Below, one piece after another: positions 46,996 to 60,700 of a stretch of 64,000 nucleotides of DNA. The DNA lies in the NCBI GenBank assembly GCA_038087015.1, contig JASBNA010000084.1, positions 62,001 through 126,000 of the forward strand, read 5' to 3'. The notes beneath the pieces are model-generated. The model was given only the letters and a program-made list of their open reading frames with translations, was not told the DNA's origin and did not search any database. The translations under genes and the position numbers were made by a program. Source of the DNA: Cerrena zonata. Lineage: Eukaryota > Basidiomycota > Agaricomycetes > Polyporales > Cerrenaceae. The first letter of the stretch is position 1, and each line of letters opens with the position of its first letter.

Positions 46996-47513
46996 TCACA
47001 GTGAAGACTCAGTCAGGCGTTTTTTGGCGCGTAGACGCTTAGCCTTGCGTAAGGAACGATTCTTGCGATTGCGGGAGAGGTTAGGGCCTGCTTGACCAGG
47101 ACAGATCACAGTTTCAGAAGAAGGGATAGTCAGCGAAGACACCTGCTGTAAAGATAAATTAAAACAGGCGAGGCGCGAGGAAGGGAGACGGGTACCGATT
47201 GAAATGAAACGGGAGGCGAATCGAAAGGTTGGAAGTACAAGGGACGATTATCGGGACCATAGATAATAATGGGACCGTTGAGAAGTGAGGGCGTGCCCGC
47301 ATTAGATGATAGAGGGCAGGATGGGTGCGACGACGAAGTGCTGACGTGGCGGGCCAGTGGGGCGAGGATAGCGGATGTCTTCGCTGATAGTTGTCGTGCC
47401 GCAACACGAGCGGATCGTCTCGAGGGGGGAGATGGCATTCCAACACCAAAGGGAAGCAGTCCGTCGGAACAGAGGGCTTCAAAGAGAGAGTCGAGAGGAT
47501 GGTTAGGAGACAT
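46996..47513 (-). CDS. Small basic Helitron-associated protein
   Basis: Two exons join after PPVSFQS to QVSSLTIPSSETV; the ATG is at 47,513 (MSPNHPLDSLFEALC) and the TGA at 46,996. The protein of about 155 residues is rich in Ser, Arg and Pro (PPSRRSARVAARQLS) and ends with a very basic segment (RNRKNRSLRKAKRLRAKKR) like a nuclear import or nucleic-acid-binding tail. It lies upstream of the Rep gene on the same strand and within the putative 5' end of the Helitron. It may help Rep bind DNA. No family is recognised. Confidence 0.55.
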
Positions 47514-47728
47514 AAGCAAATGGTCGTGGGAAAAAAGACGGAACTTTGCGGAGGACGTCGGCGCGAGCAGGAAAACAGTTGTATTTTTGTCACGTGAAGA
47601 GGGAAGATGCAATGTAAAGGGAGCCGGCAAATTGCGATGGACGTTCGGCAAAGAGCGGTTGAGTTTTTTGCACGTGACTTTTGGATATGCACAATAGATA
47701 ACCAACCCTAAAGGGTCGGAACTAACAC

Positions 47729-49733
47729 ATGTCGTATTTCACCTCACGGTGGCCTTCTGCAACATATCTGGACTTGACTACGTCCACATATGTTTGTAAC
47801 TCCTATCGTATGTCAGGAGCACTCAGCGGACACTTGCTAGAATCCTTTATGCTAGCACAAACTCCTCGTGGGCCATTCGGCCAAAGTACACCTCAAGTTA
47901 TGACGAGTGGCGCAATGGCTTTCGCCCCGTCGATGCACGGAACATTTTCTCAACTACCCTCTATGCTGGACCATAGTGCTCTCATGGAACTCTCAGAAGA
48001 AACGTCCAACAAGATTGCTGAAATGCAAGCCAAACTAAACAAGAAACTAGGACCCGAATATATCTCACAAAGACCGGGTCCGGGCGGTGCACTAAAGTTG
48101 ACTTATGCTGAAGGCTGGAAGATAATAAACCTCGCGAACGAAGTGTTTGGATTCAACGGATGGAGCTCGAGCGTTGTCAATCTGACGACGGACTTTGTTG
48201 ATTACTTGGAAGAAACGAAACGATTCAACGTCGGCGTTACTGCAGTTGTGAGAGTCACCCTGAGAGATGGAGTGTTCCACGAAGATGTAGGGTATGGTAT
48301 GCTCGAAAACTCTAAGAGTAAAGGTGCTGCATTGGACAAGGTAATGACCATGAAATCACGGACTGAAAGAGCTCTTCGCTGACTAACGACATGATAGTGC
48401 AAGAAGGAAGCGGTCACGGATGGAGTCAAACGTGCTCTCCGTAACTTTGGTAACCTTCTAGGAAACTGTCTATACGATAAGTCGTATACTCAAGAGATTG
48501 TCAAGATAAAGGTCCCGCCCGTATGCCCTATTTTGTTTCGTCTTGTGATGAGTTTGATTCTCATAAAGCATCTAGCCAAAATTCAATAGGGACGAATTGC
48601 ACCGCAGGCCAGAGTTTGCAGAGCCAAAACTGCCAGCTCAAACGAACGGCGCAGGACCGTCAACCTCTGCCCATATTCCAATAGTAAAGTCTGAGCCTCA
48701 GCAACCTGTTGCCGGCCCTTCGAAGCCACAAGCAATACCTCCGCATATGCGCCCAAACATGGGCAATGTGGTAACTCCCAGCAAACCTCCCGCTAATGCA
48801 CCTAAACCGATGTCGAACATAGGCTTGAACACGCCTATTACTCCAGCTAACTTCAGTACGAATCGTCCAGCCGCACCACCACGACCACCCATAAATCCAC
48901 CCCCTCAGGTACAGTCGAAACCAGCACCGCCACGGGCACCGTCTCCAACGACAGAAGACAGACATGTCACATTCGCCGAGTCCCAGGATGAGTATGATTT
49001 TGGGTCGGATGATGCATTTTATGCTGCCGTTGACTTAGACGGCTTGGGCGACGCTGGTATTGGCGGACATATCGATTTCGACGAAGGAATGGGAGGAGTA
49101 AGTGGAATTGAAGAAGATATAAGTATGGATGTCGATAGGAGTGTTCAAGCGATCTCAAGACCTGCGGGTCCTCAACAATCGATACAACCCATGCAACAAA
49201 AGCAAGTTGCACCACAACAGCCTCAGCAGCAGTCACGTCCTCCACAGTCGAATGCGGCTCCGAAGAAAACTAGAATGGAGATTCTAGAAGAATACGAACG
49301 GGAACGGCTTGCGAAAGAACAAGAGAACGAAAGACAGCAGCAACAGCAACAGTCCTCAAAACAAGTTAATAACTCCGCTTCGTCTGGTGCTGTCCCGTCT
49401 ACACCTATGGGTGGATTCCGTTTCCCTACTACTTCGAATGTCAATCAGGGTGGTCGACCTACTGGCCAGAACTCCGCTCGAACAGGAACCTCGAACTTTG
49501 GCTCTAGTACAGGCAACGGACTCGGGTTGAAAAGGACGTTTGATACCGCTCAGTAAGTTTCTCTATCTGAATCATCATTTTGCGACGGTGAGGTTCTGAC
49601 TGGACTTGGTAGATCTGGTCAACGAAGACCAGTTCAAGGCATGGGTTTAGCACAAGCAACTTCTGGGAAACGAGAACCACTAGGCGCACTTGAAATTGGA
49701 GATGGCGGGGATGTGAAACGGCTCAAGAGGTAA
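47729..49733 (+). CDS. RAD52: DNA repair protein RAD52
   Basis: Four exons: 47729-48340, 48398-48520, 48576-49552 and 49613-49733. The conserved N-terminal annealing domain is clear: [56 protein letters not shown] and the spliced [18 protein letters not shown] with GNCLYDK. RAD52 anneals single strands and mediates Rad51 loading in homologous recombination. The C-terminal part is Pro/Gln-rich and poorly conserved, as usual, ending in a basic DVKRLKR. A second possible start is the ATG at 47,810. Only about 30 bp separate the first ATG from the putative Helitron end. Confidence 0.93.
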
Positions 49734-50256
49734 CACGCCTGTGTGGCTAGAGAACTGGGGTCGTTCGTTGTTTCCCTCTCGTCTGTTTACACATAATTAT
49801 TTTGTTGGACATTCTTGCACCTGTTTCGGACCACTGTAACTACATCACATCGTTCGTTGTCTCGATTGATACCTTGCATTATTTTCTACACGAATCAGAT
49901 ACGAGTATAACATCATTTTAACTCAGTTGCCAAATGCGGACATGGTCGGATCACTTTCAGTGTGCCAAGTCTTGACATTCTATACTATGCCATGGTCTGC
50001 TCCTAAGTCTATTATATCTCAAGCAACGTTACTTCTCTATTTACTACATAAGTCTCTATGGGACAGTTCTTAGTGAACCCCTGTCCCTGTTATAGGATGC
50101 TCAGTTTGAGTAGTAACCCAATGTGCGGCGGCACGCGGAAGCACCAGACTCAGGTCGTTCCGCCGCCTTTTGCTGAAGGCCTTAAAAATGCCATGTTCTC
50201 CGGTCTTTCCTGTTCCTTCATACTTTCTAACCTGTGATCGAACTGCGATCACCATC
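49734..50256. other. Intergenic, 3' flank of RAD52 and promoter of next gene
   Basis: AT-rich and without coding signal. Confidence 0.5.
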
Positions 50257-51256
50257 ATGTCTAGTGCCCTCCAACTTCTTGAGCAGGCGTTCAGCGCAAA
50301 TCGCGGTCAGGATAACAAGAAGACTATTGATTTATATACTCAATGTGTCAAGAAAATCCTCAAGGTCGAGGGGCTTACCCAACAACTCCCTCCAGGATCT
50401 ATTACTCTCTCCAACGAGATCCCTAAAGAAGTTCTAGGAATAGCATTCCACCAACTTACTGCGTTCTTCAGAGAGGGGCAGTTAAACCAGGGTATGTACA
50501 CTCATAATAACGCTTGTTTACACCTCTAACCTGCTGGATTAGATACTGCCCCTGACGCATACAAGCTGGTCAGCGGATTCCGCTCAGGCAGTAGCAAAAA
50601 GTTTCCGCGTTGCATCAGCCCCGAAGAGAAACTGTTATTGAAAGCCCTTCAGATCCATGCTGGCCTCACTCTAGGTCTTGTTGCTTGGGACCAAAAGGAC
50701 AGAGCTACAGCAGCGAAGAGGTATCAGGAGGCCTTAGACCTCGCCGCCACGCATCCCCCCTGGACCAATCCGGACCCTAGGAGCAAAGATTTGGACAGAT
50801 GGGCTATCAATAACGTGAAGCAGATCAAAGATAACTTTGCCGTCATCACTGAACAGGATGCGTTCAATGCATTTATGACTCAATTACTCGGGTCACAAGG
50901 TGGTGATGTCAGGAGGGAAGTGGCCTCAAGGCCATATGTCCGAGAAGATGCGCTTGGTGTTCGTCATATCGATGATACCTTTACGGTCGCCACGGATGGT
51001 TGTGGCTGTTGCGGCAAGCGCGAAACAAACCTTTCTTGCTGTGCTAAATGCCTGAAGACTAAATGTGAGTCTACCGATATACTTGCGCACCTCAGTTTTG
51101 ACATGAGCCCCCATTCTGGTATCGAAAGATTGCAGTCGTGATTGCCAGGTTGCTGACTGGAAGTATGTAGTTTGCTTCAAAATGAGAGCATGAACGTGGT
51201 GCTGACATATTCACAACAGATCCCACAAGCCTGACTGTCGTGTCGTTCCTGCTTGA
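50257..51256 (+). CDS. MYND zinc-finger protein
   Basis: Exons 50257-50491, 50543-51064, 51129-51162 and 51220-51256 join in frame. The N-terminal two thirds are helical and TPR-like (ALQLLEQAFSANRGQ, AAKRYQEALDLAATHPP). The end is a MYND finger assembled over two introns: CGCCGKRETNLSCCAKC, then KYCSRDCQVADWK and SHKPDC. All the expected cysteines and the histidine are present. MYND fingers bind proline-rich partner proteins. The acceptor of the third exon is the AG in CGAAAG at 51,127-51,128, needed to keep the finger in frame. The protein ends shortly after the finger. Its partner is unknown. Confidence 0.8.
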
Positions 51257-51734
51257 TGTTGATCTCATGCGTCATGAACTTTTGTAATAAGCTGTTACTA
51301 CGCAAGTTCAAGGGATTAATTTACCAGCATCGGAAACTTTTTAGTACGAACGGCCTACTATCAGATATTATGTATGCTCTCCGTTTGAACGACTGTGAAA
51401 TACACTAATACTAGATATTTGTGTCAATACATCAACGAGGCTTGCCATACAGGCTACGACAACAGAATCAGAGACCCCGTTCTAGGGCCTGAATTACCAA
51501 CGCCAGATCCTGACAGATGCCTAGGAGGACTGGGTTCAAAGCGTGTCTAACGACCGTGTCTGAGTGTGTCCAGCGCCGTATCCACTATATTTGAACTCTC
51601 GATCTTGTCACTCTTAAGTATGTCATAAAGTGGTGCATTCAGAACAAAACCAGCAGGGTCATAGTAGATTTACATAATAGGAGAAAGACACTCAAACCCG
51701 TCCAAATATTGTACAGAAAATGAAGCATAGCCAA
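51257..51734. other. Intergenic between convergent genes
   Basis: 3' flanks only; no gene seen. Confidence 0.5.
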
Positions 51735-54700
51735 TTACTCGAAGTCGCTGTTGTGCAAAGGACGTAGATATAATATCTTACCCATGTGAGTGTGTCGATA
51801 ACCCATTCCCTTTCGCCTACAATTCACCAGATCCTTGAAACAAGTGAGCACATGACCATTACATTGGATGTACATGGAATCGCCATCATCCAACCTTTGG
51901 ACCCCTAACAATTCTTCAGCTTTACACCACGCTTCCACACTGTCCAAATATAGTTGACCGGAGACAAGACTGAGTTGACTTTGTATTTCCACTGACGGGC
52001 ACGGATAGGAAGACCGTACCGCACCAGAAATCGTGTAGAAAGAGAGATCTGAGAAGGATCTCATCCATTCTGTGACGCGGGGGCTGAACATGTGAAGTTT
52101 TGAGTGGGGGGACTTTCGAATGTCAGGTAACAGCTCATTTACTTCGTGAGGACTGAGGATCATGAAGACCATATTTGTCCCATTGCTACTGCCGGACACG
52201 ACCCAGCTCACCGGACGCATGAAATCGGGTTCTTGTGGTCGTGAAGATGTGATGGTCGTGGTGAAGTCCCGGGTCACATACAACCCCGTAGCCCAGGTTC
52301 GTCGGAGAGTATCCTGTGCAGTACTTGAAGGTAATAGGTCCACTGCAGGTATGATGTAGCGAGAAGTAGTGTCAAGTCCACCTGTCAAAATGAACTTCTT
52401 GACAACTTCGTGTAGGACTGGCTTCGCAGGGACGACTTTCGGTGGTCGTTCCACTTCGCGCTCCTGCTCCACTTCTTGGCTGACTTCACGCTCCTGTTCT
52501 TCTCCAAGTCCTGTCTCGGAAAGCTTAGTAATCCCGAATGTGTTCAAACGGTCCCCAATTTCTGGAAGCTGGAAGGCGAGGTGCTCCGTATCACCAAAAG
52601 AAGGTACTTCCATCCCATACAGCTCTTCAAGGGGTTTCGACTCACGCTGTCTCCATGCATCGCGAAGAGCTCCAACACCGGACGAGATAAAATACCTTGA
52701 ATATGCCTTCTGACGTCGGTCATGATCTACACCCTGTTGTGCCCACAGCGGAATGTATCGCTCGGTTTCAGAAAAGGTTTCAAGTATGGCCCATACGATG
52801 ATATCGGAAACTTCAGGAGTAGTATCAGCCTTAGTATCGGGTGAGAGTTCCCTAATCTCGCGAAGGCGGCGGTCGATCTCAGGTGGTGCACAGAATACGA
52901 GAGATTGACTATGACCAAGCTTCCTCATCCTCATACACCCTATACGCTCCATATTAGAACCTAGTCGCGGTAGCATCTAGTAATGAAACATACCTTGGAC
53001 TAGTCGATCTTTTGTCACCTTAGGACCTAACGTGACCACCGCCCGAGCGGCCCTTGGCAGTCTGAGGTCTGTTCCGCGAGTATGAGCATCATCAAGGTAC
53101 ACAAGGCATTCATCTAGTCTCTGCTTGAATGACGACGAGTACAAAGGTTCTGTCCTCTGTTGCTGTTGCTGCGTAACTACTGTCAATTCATCTTCCTCGT
53201 TGAAGAAGATTGCAGCAGGTATGTCAGGACGCAGAGAAAGCCAGTATCTCACGAGAGCTTCATTGTTAAGTTGTAGCATCTGTGCCCCGACATCAAGGAG
53301 TACTCGAATATCAGGATATTCGGATGTGAGCTTTCTCAAGAACTCGTAGGTGGTAAGGGTTTCTTGGTCAGGACCCGTGAGACAGAAGTACGTATTGTTT
53401 TCTGGTTGAAGAAGATATGAAAGTACCCGGGCGTTGGTGCTTAGTTGCTCCGCTCGGCTGAACTGAGTGATAGAAGTTGGTAAGAGGAAACGATTGTCAT
53501 TCGTCCCACTGAATCCTGTTGTGAGATTTTCGCCTTCTTCGACCAGATCCCAGCCTGTCGTTGTCAGCTTGTGTGGGAATGTCTTTGCCTCTTGGGGGAA
53601 TACAATCTGGCAGAGGAAAAAGTCCGCTGTAGAGGAGTTGTTGCGGAACAGGGGCACTAGCATATTGTCGAATTGCTCCGAATCGTCAAGATTAACACCG
53701 GACAACCGCCGAAGGGCTTCTGGGATGTCGTGTCTGTGTTGGACCCATAAGGAATACTCCAATTCTGGATTGTCCAACTTGTACAGAAGATCGAAGCATT
53801 GACGAAGTTGAGGAACGGTCAGACCAGCGTAGTAGTAAGACAGACAGGTAAGTGTGAGTGCGACATCAGTATGACCGAACTCGGATCGCAAGCTGGGTAC
53901 GTCCTAGAATGAATAAAGGATAAGCATAAAAACATTCGCTTTCGTCTCAGGAAATACATACCTTCGCTTGATATGGGACAGCCAGACATGATCGTTGAAA
54001 GTCGTGACCGTAATCAACTTTCCAACGCCGTTCGGACAGAGCATAATGAATAACCCCACTAGTTCCCGAAAGCAAACCTCGAAGAAGTAGGATATTGGCC
54101 CAATCACCAGTTCGTTCAAAATGATTCTTCAGCAGATCATAATCTGACAGGACAAGATCAGACTCCACTAGGAAGCGATGAATCTTGACCTGAAGAGGTC
54201 TGGGTGCGAAGGCCAGGGAAAGGGTTGGTATCTTGTTATTGAGGGCATCAGAGGCAATGAGATGGCTTAGCTTCCGCTTGACTAATGTACTAAGGATGCG
54301 AATTACTGGAAAATTGCCTGGACTTGAATGAACTTCAATCTCCGTGGGGTACTGTGATCGAAGCTGTAAAGCATGCCCATGTACTCGATGGAGAACCGAT
54401 TGAATGGTACCCCACCGGTCAGAATGGTTTTGGATAGGTTCTTGGCGGCCGATTGTATAGATAAGCTGATATCGAACATGTAAGATCTCATCACTCTCGT
54501 CAAGGATAGTTCGAGAGTTCCTCGTTAGCCATTCTTGTGTCTCTCGTAATACCTTAGCAAGTTCTCGTGAATTAGGATATGCTGAGATCGTTCGATCAAC
54601 TGCCATGAGCTTCAGAGACAGAATATGCTCGGGTTGAAAGACCAAGATACCACCGCCCTCCATACATTGCTGATAAAGTCCTCGGAGGAGGTTTACTTCC

Positions 54701-57700
54701 TCTTTCCCAATATCTAAGTGCCTCGAAAAGGGGATGTAATATATCCTCCGGTCACAGAGGTGGCTGAGGCGTTGTACGAGGAGTTCAAACATTTGCTTCG
54801 AGAGAGCCTTGAGGACAATGACACGAGCTAGTTGCTTGCGATTGGCAAGCGTCGCGGCTACTATCGGGACGATTACAGAGGATTTGCCTTCTCCCATATT
54901 CAATTGCAATGCGGTGTTCTTCTCGGAAGGAGGATCTATCATAGCAGAGGCTATATCCACCTGAACCTTCCTGATGAGGAAATTTCCTTCAATCTAAGAA
55001 CCTCTCTTATTTCATGACGTGCAATAAGCATAGAAAGTAAACACAAACCTGTACTAGGAGCCAGTCGGGCTCACGTAAAGCTATTGCTCGATCAACATGG
55101 CTGTTCTTCCTCTCATTTGCGAACTCGTCAGTTCTTCCATAAAGGTAATGATCGAGTAAACGCTTTGACCGTTGGTGCTCTAAGATACGTTCCGCGAATT
55201 GTACCAGTAGTTCGTGCCAGTCCGGGTTAGGCATCGGGAGTGATGTAGATCTAGAATGGATGTTCAATTGCTGTAGCAAAGTTCTGGAGCAGATATTAGG
55301 CCATTGTCCAGCTTCGTAGAGAACACGCCCATGAATTGCGGAGCTAGGAGTATTTGCAGTCTGAATCTGGGACAACAAGGATGTACAATCTTTGGCGGAC
55401 ATTTCCTCATAGTGTAACAAGGACACCAACTCTATTTGTTCTGCTTGTTGACTGCCATCCGCTTCCAGGACTTCGCAACTTCTGCGTAAATCGTCGACAT
55501 ACAGATTGCAAACCGCCGATGATCGATGATGGTGTGCCTCAAGTCGGGTGAGTACTGCCTTGAGCTTGGTGGGAGCCAGTAGCTGTGAGCTAAACTGATA
55601 AGGGGTGTGAAGCTGTGAGCCAGACTGATAAGATGTGGTAGGTGGCAAACTGGCTGGCAATGGGTATGTGAGAAGATGGCTGAGTGTTGGTGGAGAGGGA
55701 GACTGTGAATCCTCTATTATAGGATCTTCTACGAGCTGCCGATGTAGTAGACCAATAAGGTTGTTAGTATTGCTCTCAAGCCACATGTGAGATGGGGGGT
55801 GCCCCCAATAAAGTGCAATCTCGAGCGACTGAAAATAGTCTCGTAGTTGTTTGTTATTTCTACAGCTTGCGAAGTAGTCGTTTGCCTGGTGGATACTTGA
55901 CGTGATATCAAGCCAGGTACCTGCGTCACCTCCTGGTTCTCGTAGGTTAACTTCGGGCCACTGTTGGATGAGATGGTCTACTACTTGATCAAGAGCTAGC
56001 TCCTGATCCAGCTTATGGGACGGATCCAAACATGGAGGTTGATTAGCTTCTAGGCGCTGCCGCAAAATATTTCGGCTGGGTTCAAATCCGTCAGCCAGCG
56101 TGTACACCATCAACGGCGAAGGGGCCTCAAGTATGTATATAGCACGACTGGCTATAAAAGCGAGGAACATCAAGGCCACTTGCTCCATGGACAGGTTGGC
56201 ATACACCATGGCTCCAAATGTAAATGCTACTTGATACCGCCACTGAGCATGATTGGGATTCGTGGCACAGCATAGATTATGAAGTTCTAGCCAGCGACTT
56301 CTCAGATCATCAGCTAACCAAGCTCTATGATACGACAAGGTCCGTATAGAGTTCTGTTCCCAATTTGGAGGCCAAGAGCTGATGGTAGAATGGGGCGTCG
56401 ACCAGCTGGTGATTGTGTTCCATATTGGGAAAGGAAAGTGCGAGATGGTCCTCAGATCTTCCTTCGAAAATCGTACTATCCGACAAGAAGCTACAAATAC
56501 ATTGCAATGAGTCCACAAGCCATTGACGAGATCATTGTGGATGGTATCATGACAATATGCCTTAGTAATGTCAATGAGGTCCTGACGGTAGTAGGATAAG
56601 GATCGATGCATAGCACGAATTGTCAGATGTTGGGAGGATATAGGGAGCTCGAAGTCATCTGCAAGCGCAGACCCATGAAAGACTTGGAGAGCTTTCACAT
56701 GCGAGAAGATACACGAGACTAGAATACCGAAAGCGTCGTGTTGAGAAAGCGACTGAAGCGATGGATCCCAATAAGTGCTCTGCATTGATTGAAGATGAAG
56801 AGGATAGAAGGAACGACGTGGGGCTATGGCGGCTATAGTTGCAAGTTGCTCTAGGTTATCGCGCTTGATTTCGACGAAAGAAAAGGACCGAGCACTCTGC
56901 AATGCTAATAGTGCTTCTTCAGTTCCAGTTCGTTTGAGAAGGGGGTCTGGTAAGCAATGCGATGTAACTGCATGAAGATAGATCATATAGAACCAACTCT
57001 TCATCCCGCTTTCGCTGGAAAGGCAACCGAGAGTGTCATCGATCGTAAAGATGTGGTACTCCACGGAAGTGAGTGATTTGGTGTCAATATGAACAATGAC
57101 ATGGTCGTCAGTACACTTCGTGACAACGGTCCCGAATGGAATTACGATCAGGCGAGATTCTGGAGTGTGTGCAGCATGAAAGTGTTTCTTTCGTAGAACG
57201 AGTTGATTGGTGAGCCCGAACATGGTTCCGGCGGCTTGGCAGTCGTCTACAATGTATCCTCTCGTGTTCCCCGACTCCAGCTGCCCGTCTTCATTGACAA
57301 AAAATGTTAGATGAGACCGAGGGAAATCGACGCGGATTCTCTTCGAAGTAGAATGGGGGTGATAGGTTATAATCATATGCCGGGCTTCTTCCAGTGGCCG
57401 AAGATGAGTCGATACCATATCAAAAAGACTGCTGTAGACATCGACCATTTGGGTCTCATAACGTTGTACCCGTGTTAGTTTCCGTGATTCAACATCGAGG
57501 TAGAAATTCGCTTTGTTTGCGTGCCAAACATCATTGAGAGGCCGAAATTCAATGACCCGTGTTCCGAGATTCAACCAGTGTACGTAGTGATGCGTGAGAG
57601 GAAATGGAAGATCATCGGCCAAGATGGAATGTGGGATGACTTCCGAAACCTCAAAATTTCCACCTGCGACTTGACGAGAGGCCCGAACAAGCAGCTGTCC

Positions 57701-60700
57701 CTCAGAGAATGCGAAAGAGACCTTGAATTTGATGGTCAGTAAGCGACGTGAATGCTATGTAATAATATTATATTACCTCATGTTCATTAAACAAGCGGCG
57801 ACTTGAAAACTCCATCGGAGCCTCAGCAAATGGGATGACATCTATTATTTGCTGCAGTGACGCAGTAAGCGAACGGTCATTTTCTATCTGGGACAGTACT
57901 CACGTTGCCAAAAATGCGCTGGTATGTCTCGTGCCTTGTATACGACTTCGGTAAACGTCCGAGAGGTTTGCCGTTCACCAAAAATCGGCCGTCGAAGATG
58001 TTACAGTGGACAACCGCACCAGTAGCTACATGCGTTTTCCACCAATGTGTATTTGAGGCATGCACCGGCATCCAACGTGCATCGACGTTCTTTGTGAAAC
58101 CTGGCCATATAGCTTGAATAGCTTCGTCTAGTCCTCGACTGGTGCTTACTATTTGTTCCGCAACGGAATCTTGTAGATGGTACCGAAGTCTGTAATCACG
58201 GGCGAGAGATCTCTGTACATCAGCCGAAACGTCGTTTTGACAACTAAGGATGTGATAATTGATTAAAAAAGCACAGTGAATGAATATCCGCGTATCGGTA
58301 ACTGTGTTGAGGACAGCAGGACGATGACATTGATCAACATCATAGGTACTGCGGCATGTTGTGGTCACGATAAGGATGCGTTGAGAACACTCCTGGATTT
58401 CTTGAGATGTTGTTCTGAGTTCGATGATTTTCTCCAATTCCAGAGCCCACTGATAAGTTGTACTCCTTGCTTTTCGTAGAATTGTATAGGCTTTTCGTGA
58501 AATCTCTGTCCCATATGGTTGGGAGGCGAGCACACGAGAAATGATCATCACTGAGGTTGTATTAGCACGAGAGTTTGTCGCATACATGGCGAGTATAGAC
58601 GTACCGATTGTTTTGACTGCCACAACCTGTCTCCAGTTCGCTTCTACTCCCTTTAGCAGGGTCTCAAGAATGGCGAGCAGAGACCATAGGAAATGTGGAT
58701 TGGTCAATACTTCATGCCACTCTCGAACGGAGCCTGAACCCGAGTTACGCGATGAACATGGGCCCAATTGGCATGTAGACTGCAGTAAGAGTTCATGAAC
58801 TTCCTCGCGTTCAAACGAGAGGGCATTTGATGTAAGTTCGCGCATGACGTTCAACCACTGTATTCGACCGCCGCTACGTAGGGTTCCAAACGCAATATGC
58901 TCATGTAGAGTTAGCTCCGATGGGCACTTGACCTGCTCTGCTAACACCTCGTTGGATGTATGAACGGTAGAAGAAAGCGTGTCCTGAAGATACGCATACG
59001 GGCTGTCGTGAGAAAGACTATAAGTCCCATAGTCTGCCACACTAGTACCCATGAACCGATTAGCAGCCCAAGTTTTACTGTCACGGTCGTAGAGTCGCCA
59101 CTGTGATCCATGGGTTCGAAACACCGCTGACTCTGTGGCTGGCATTTTGACGGTACGATAGTGACTACCGGTAAACTGTTTTGTAGTTGAAGCCAGAGTG
59201 ATAGACTTGTAAGAAGGTTCTTTCATCCATCCCTCCAAGTTGGATGAATGTAGGTCATGTTTGGAATCGGCAGGGTCCACACTGGAACCATTAGTCCCTA
59301 CAGTGCATAGCATGCTGAACGTCACGTTTCTCCAGATGGAAAATACTGCAGGGCATGCTAGTTCAAAAACGACGCTTTCCGCTTCCAGTTGGTCAGAGGG
59401 CAATGGCCATTCGTGAATAGTGATCGATAGTTTCTTTGCTTTCTTCAACAATTGACACTTTCTACAATCTACTTTGTTGTGTTCAAGTTTCCGACTATAC
59501 TTCTTCCATACATCGTCATGCTCGAGTGCTGAACTTTGCTCTACGAGTTGCTCGTGTTCTTCATTTAGCGCCTTGAGACGGTTAGTTTTGGAGTTCCGTT
59601 GAGCTGTAGCTTGGCTTTCCATGTCCAACTTGAGATCTTGGAGCATAGACGACTGTCGGAAATATCGAACAGAAACGGAGGTAGCTGTTATCGTGTCGGA
59701 GAAAACGGATGAATGTGTGCCGAATGAATCCATTGCGTTCTGGTATCGCTCCACTATATAACGTTCAATCTCATCCGCACGACTGATGAAACGAGAGTGA
59801 CGAAATAGGAGTGGGTGGAGAAAGGTGTGCGGAATTTCCGGTACATATTCGCAAAGGAGAGGAAATTGGGCGACAGAGATTTTGTCGAGTGCGACCCAAA
59901 TTTCCATCAGAGTAAGAACCATGATCGACCCATCTTCTGGGTTTGAGGTGTATTGTGTCATAGCCAATTCGCGATATTGACTGAAACATGACTCGAGGGT
60001 TGTGCATGCGCGCGGGTTGTCGAGATTGTTCTCGATCCAGAAATCGATGTAAATTTGAATAGAGTCCTCAAAGCTGTGTAACGCAACTACACCGTGTTTA
60101 CGGAATTCCTGTGAGAGACCTTTTTCGCCACTATAGCGAATAAAGTCTGAAACTCGCCCCAGATGAGAAGGATTTGTGGGTGTGAAGTCCTTCACAGGGA
60201 GCTCGCCGTGTTGTTGTAGAGTCTTGGCAATGAAGTCGTATGACTTTGGTAAAGTGAGTGTAGTGGCGGTCTCAATATCGCAAGCCAATGGATTCCATGG
60301 GGGAGACGCAGCCTGTTGTTGTTGAATTGTTGCCCATCGGTCCTGTAGAACCTTCCCGGCTCGTTTGACGGCTGCCTCTACAGTAGTATCCACGAATGTG
60401 GGCGTAGGAGACTCGCAGAGTTTGTAAAACGCACGAGCCACCTTCGCTCTCATTGTGAATAAGAGATCGCTGCATATGCCATGTTCGATTGCTATCGAAA
60501 CAAGCCTCGAGCGCAGAAACACCATGAAGCTCTTGTATTCATGACGATGTTTCAAAGTTGTCTGAAGCACAACACGAATAATGAGCCACAGTGGCGCGCG
60601 ACGCCAAGGTTGGGCGGCATCGAGCCATAGGACCTCATCAGCAATCCGTTTTTGAATTCGTCGTACCCCGATGACACGACCAAGCCCACCGATAACTCCA

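Larger units (their letters stand above)
39791..47698 (-). mobile_element. Helitron, coding core; ends not settled
   Basis: The Rep/helicase gene and the small basic gene upstream define a Helitron on the minus strand. A candidate 5' end is TCTATTGTGC at 47,698 reading leftwards, preceded by A as expected for insertion between A and T. The 3' end (CTRR followed by T, with a hairpin before it) was not found with confidence, and it may lie far to the left, beyond 33,700, if the neighbouring genes are part of the element. The coordinates given cover only the certain core. Confidence 0.6.

Noticed and set aside
47269..47697. 142-codon plus-strand frame upstream of RAD52
   Set aside because: Antisense to the small basic Helitron gene, whose splice sites and basic tail are better supported.
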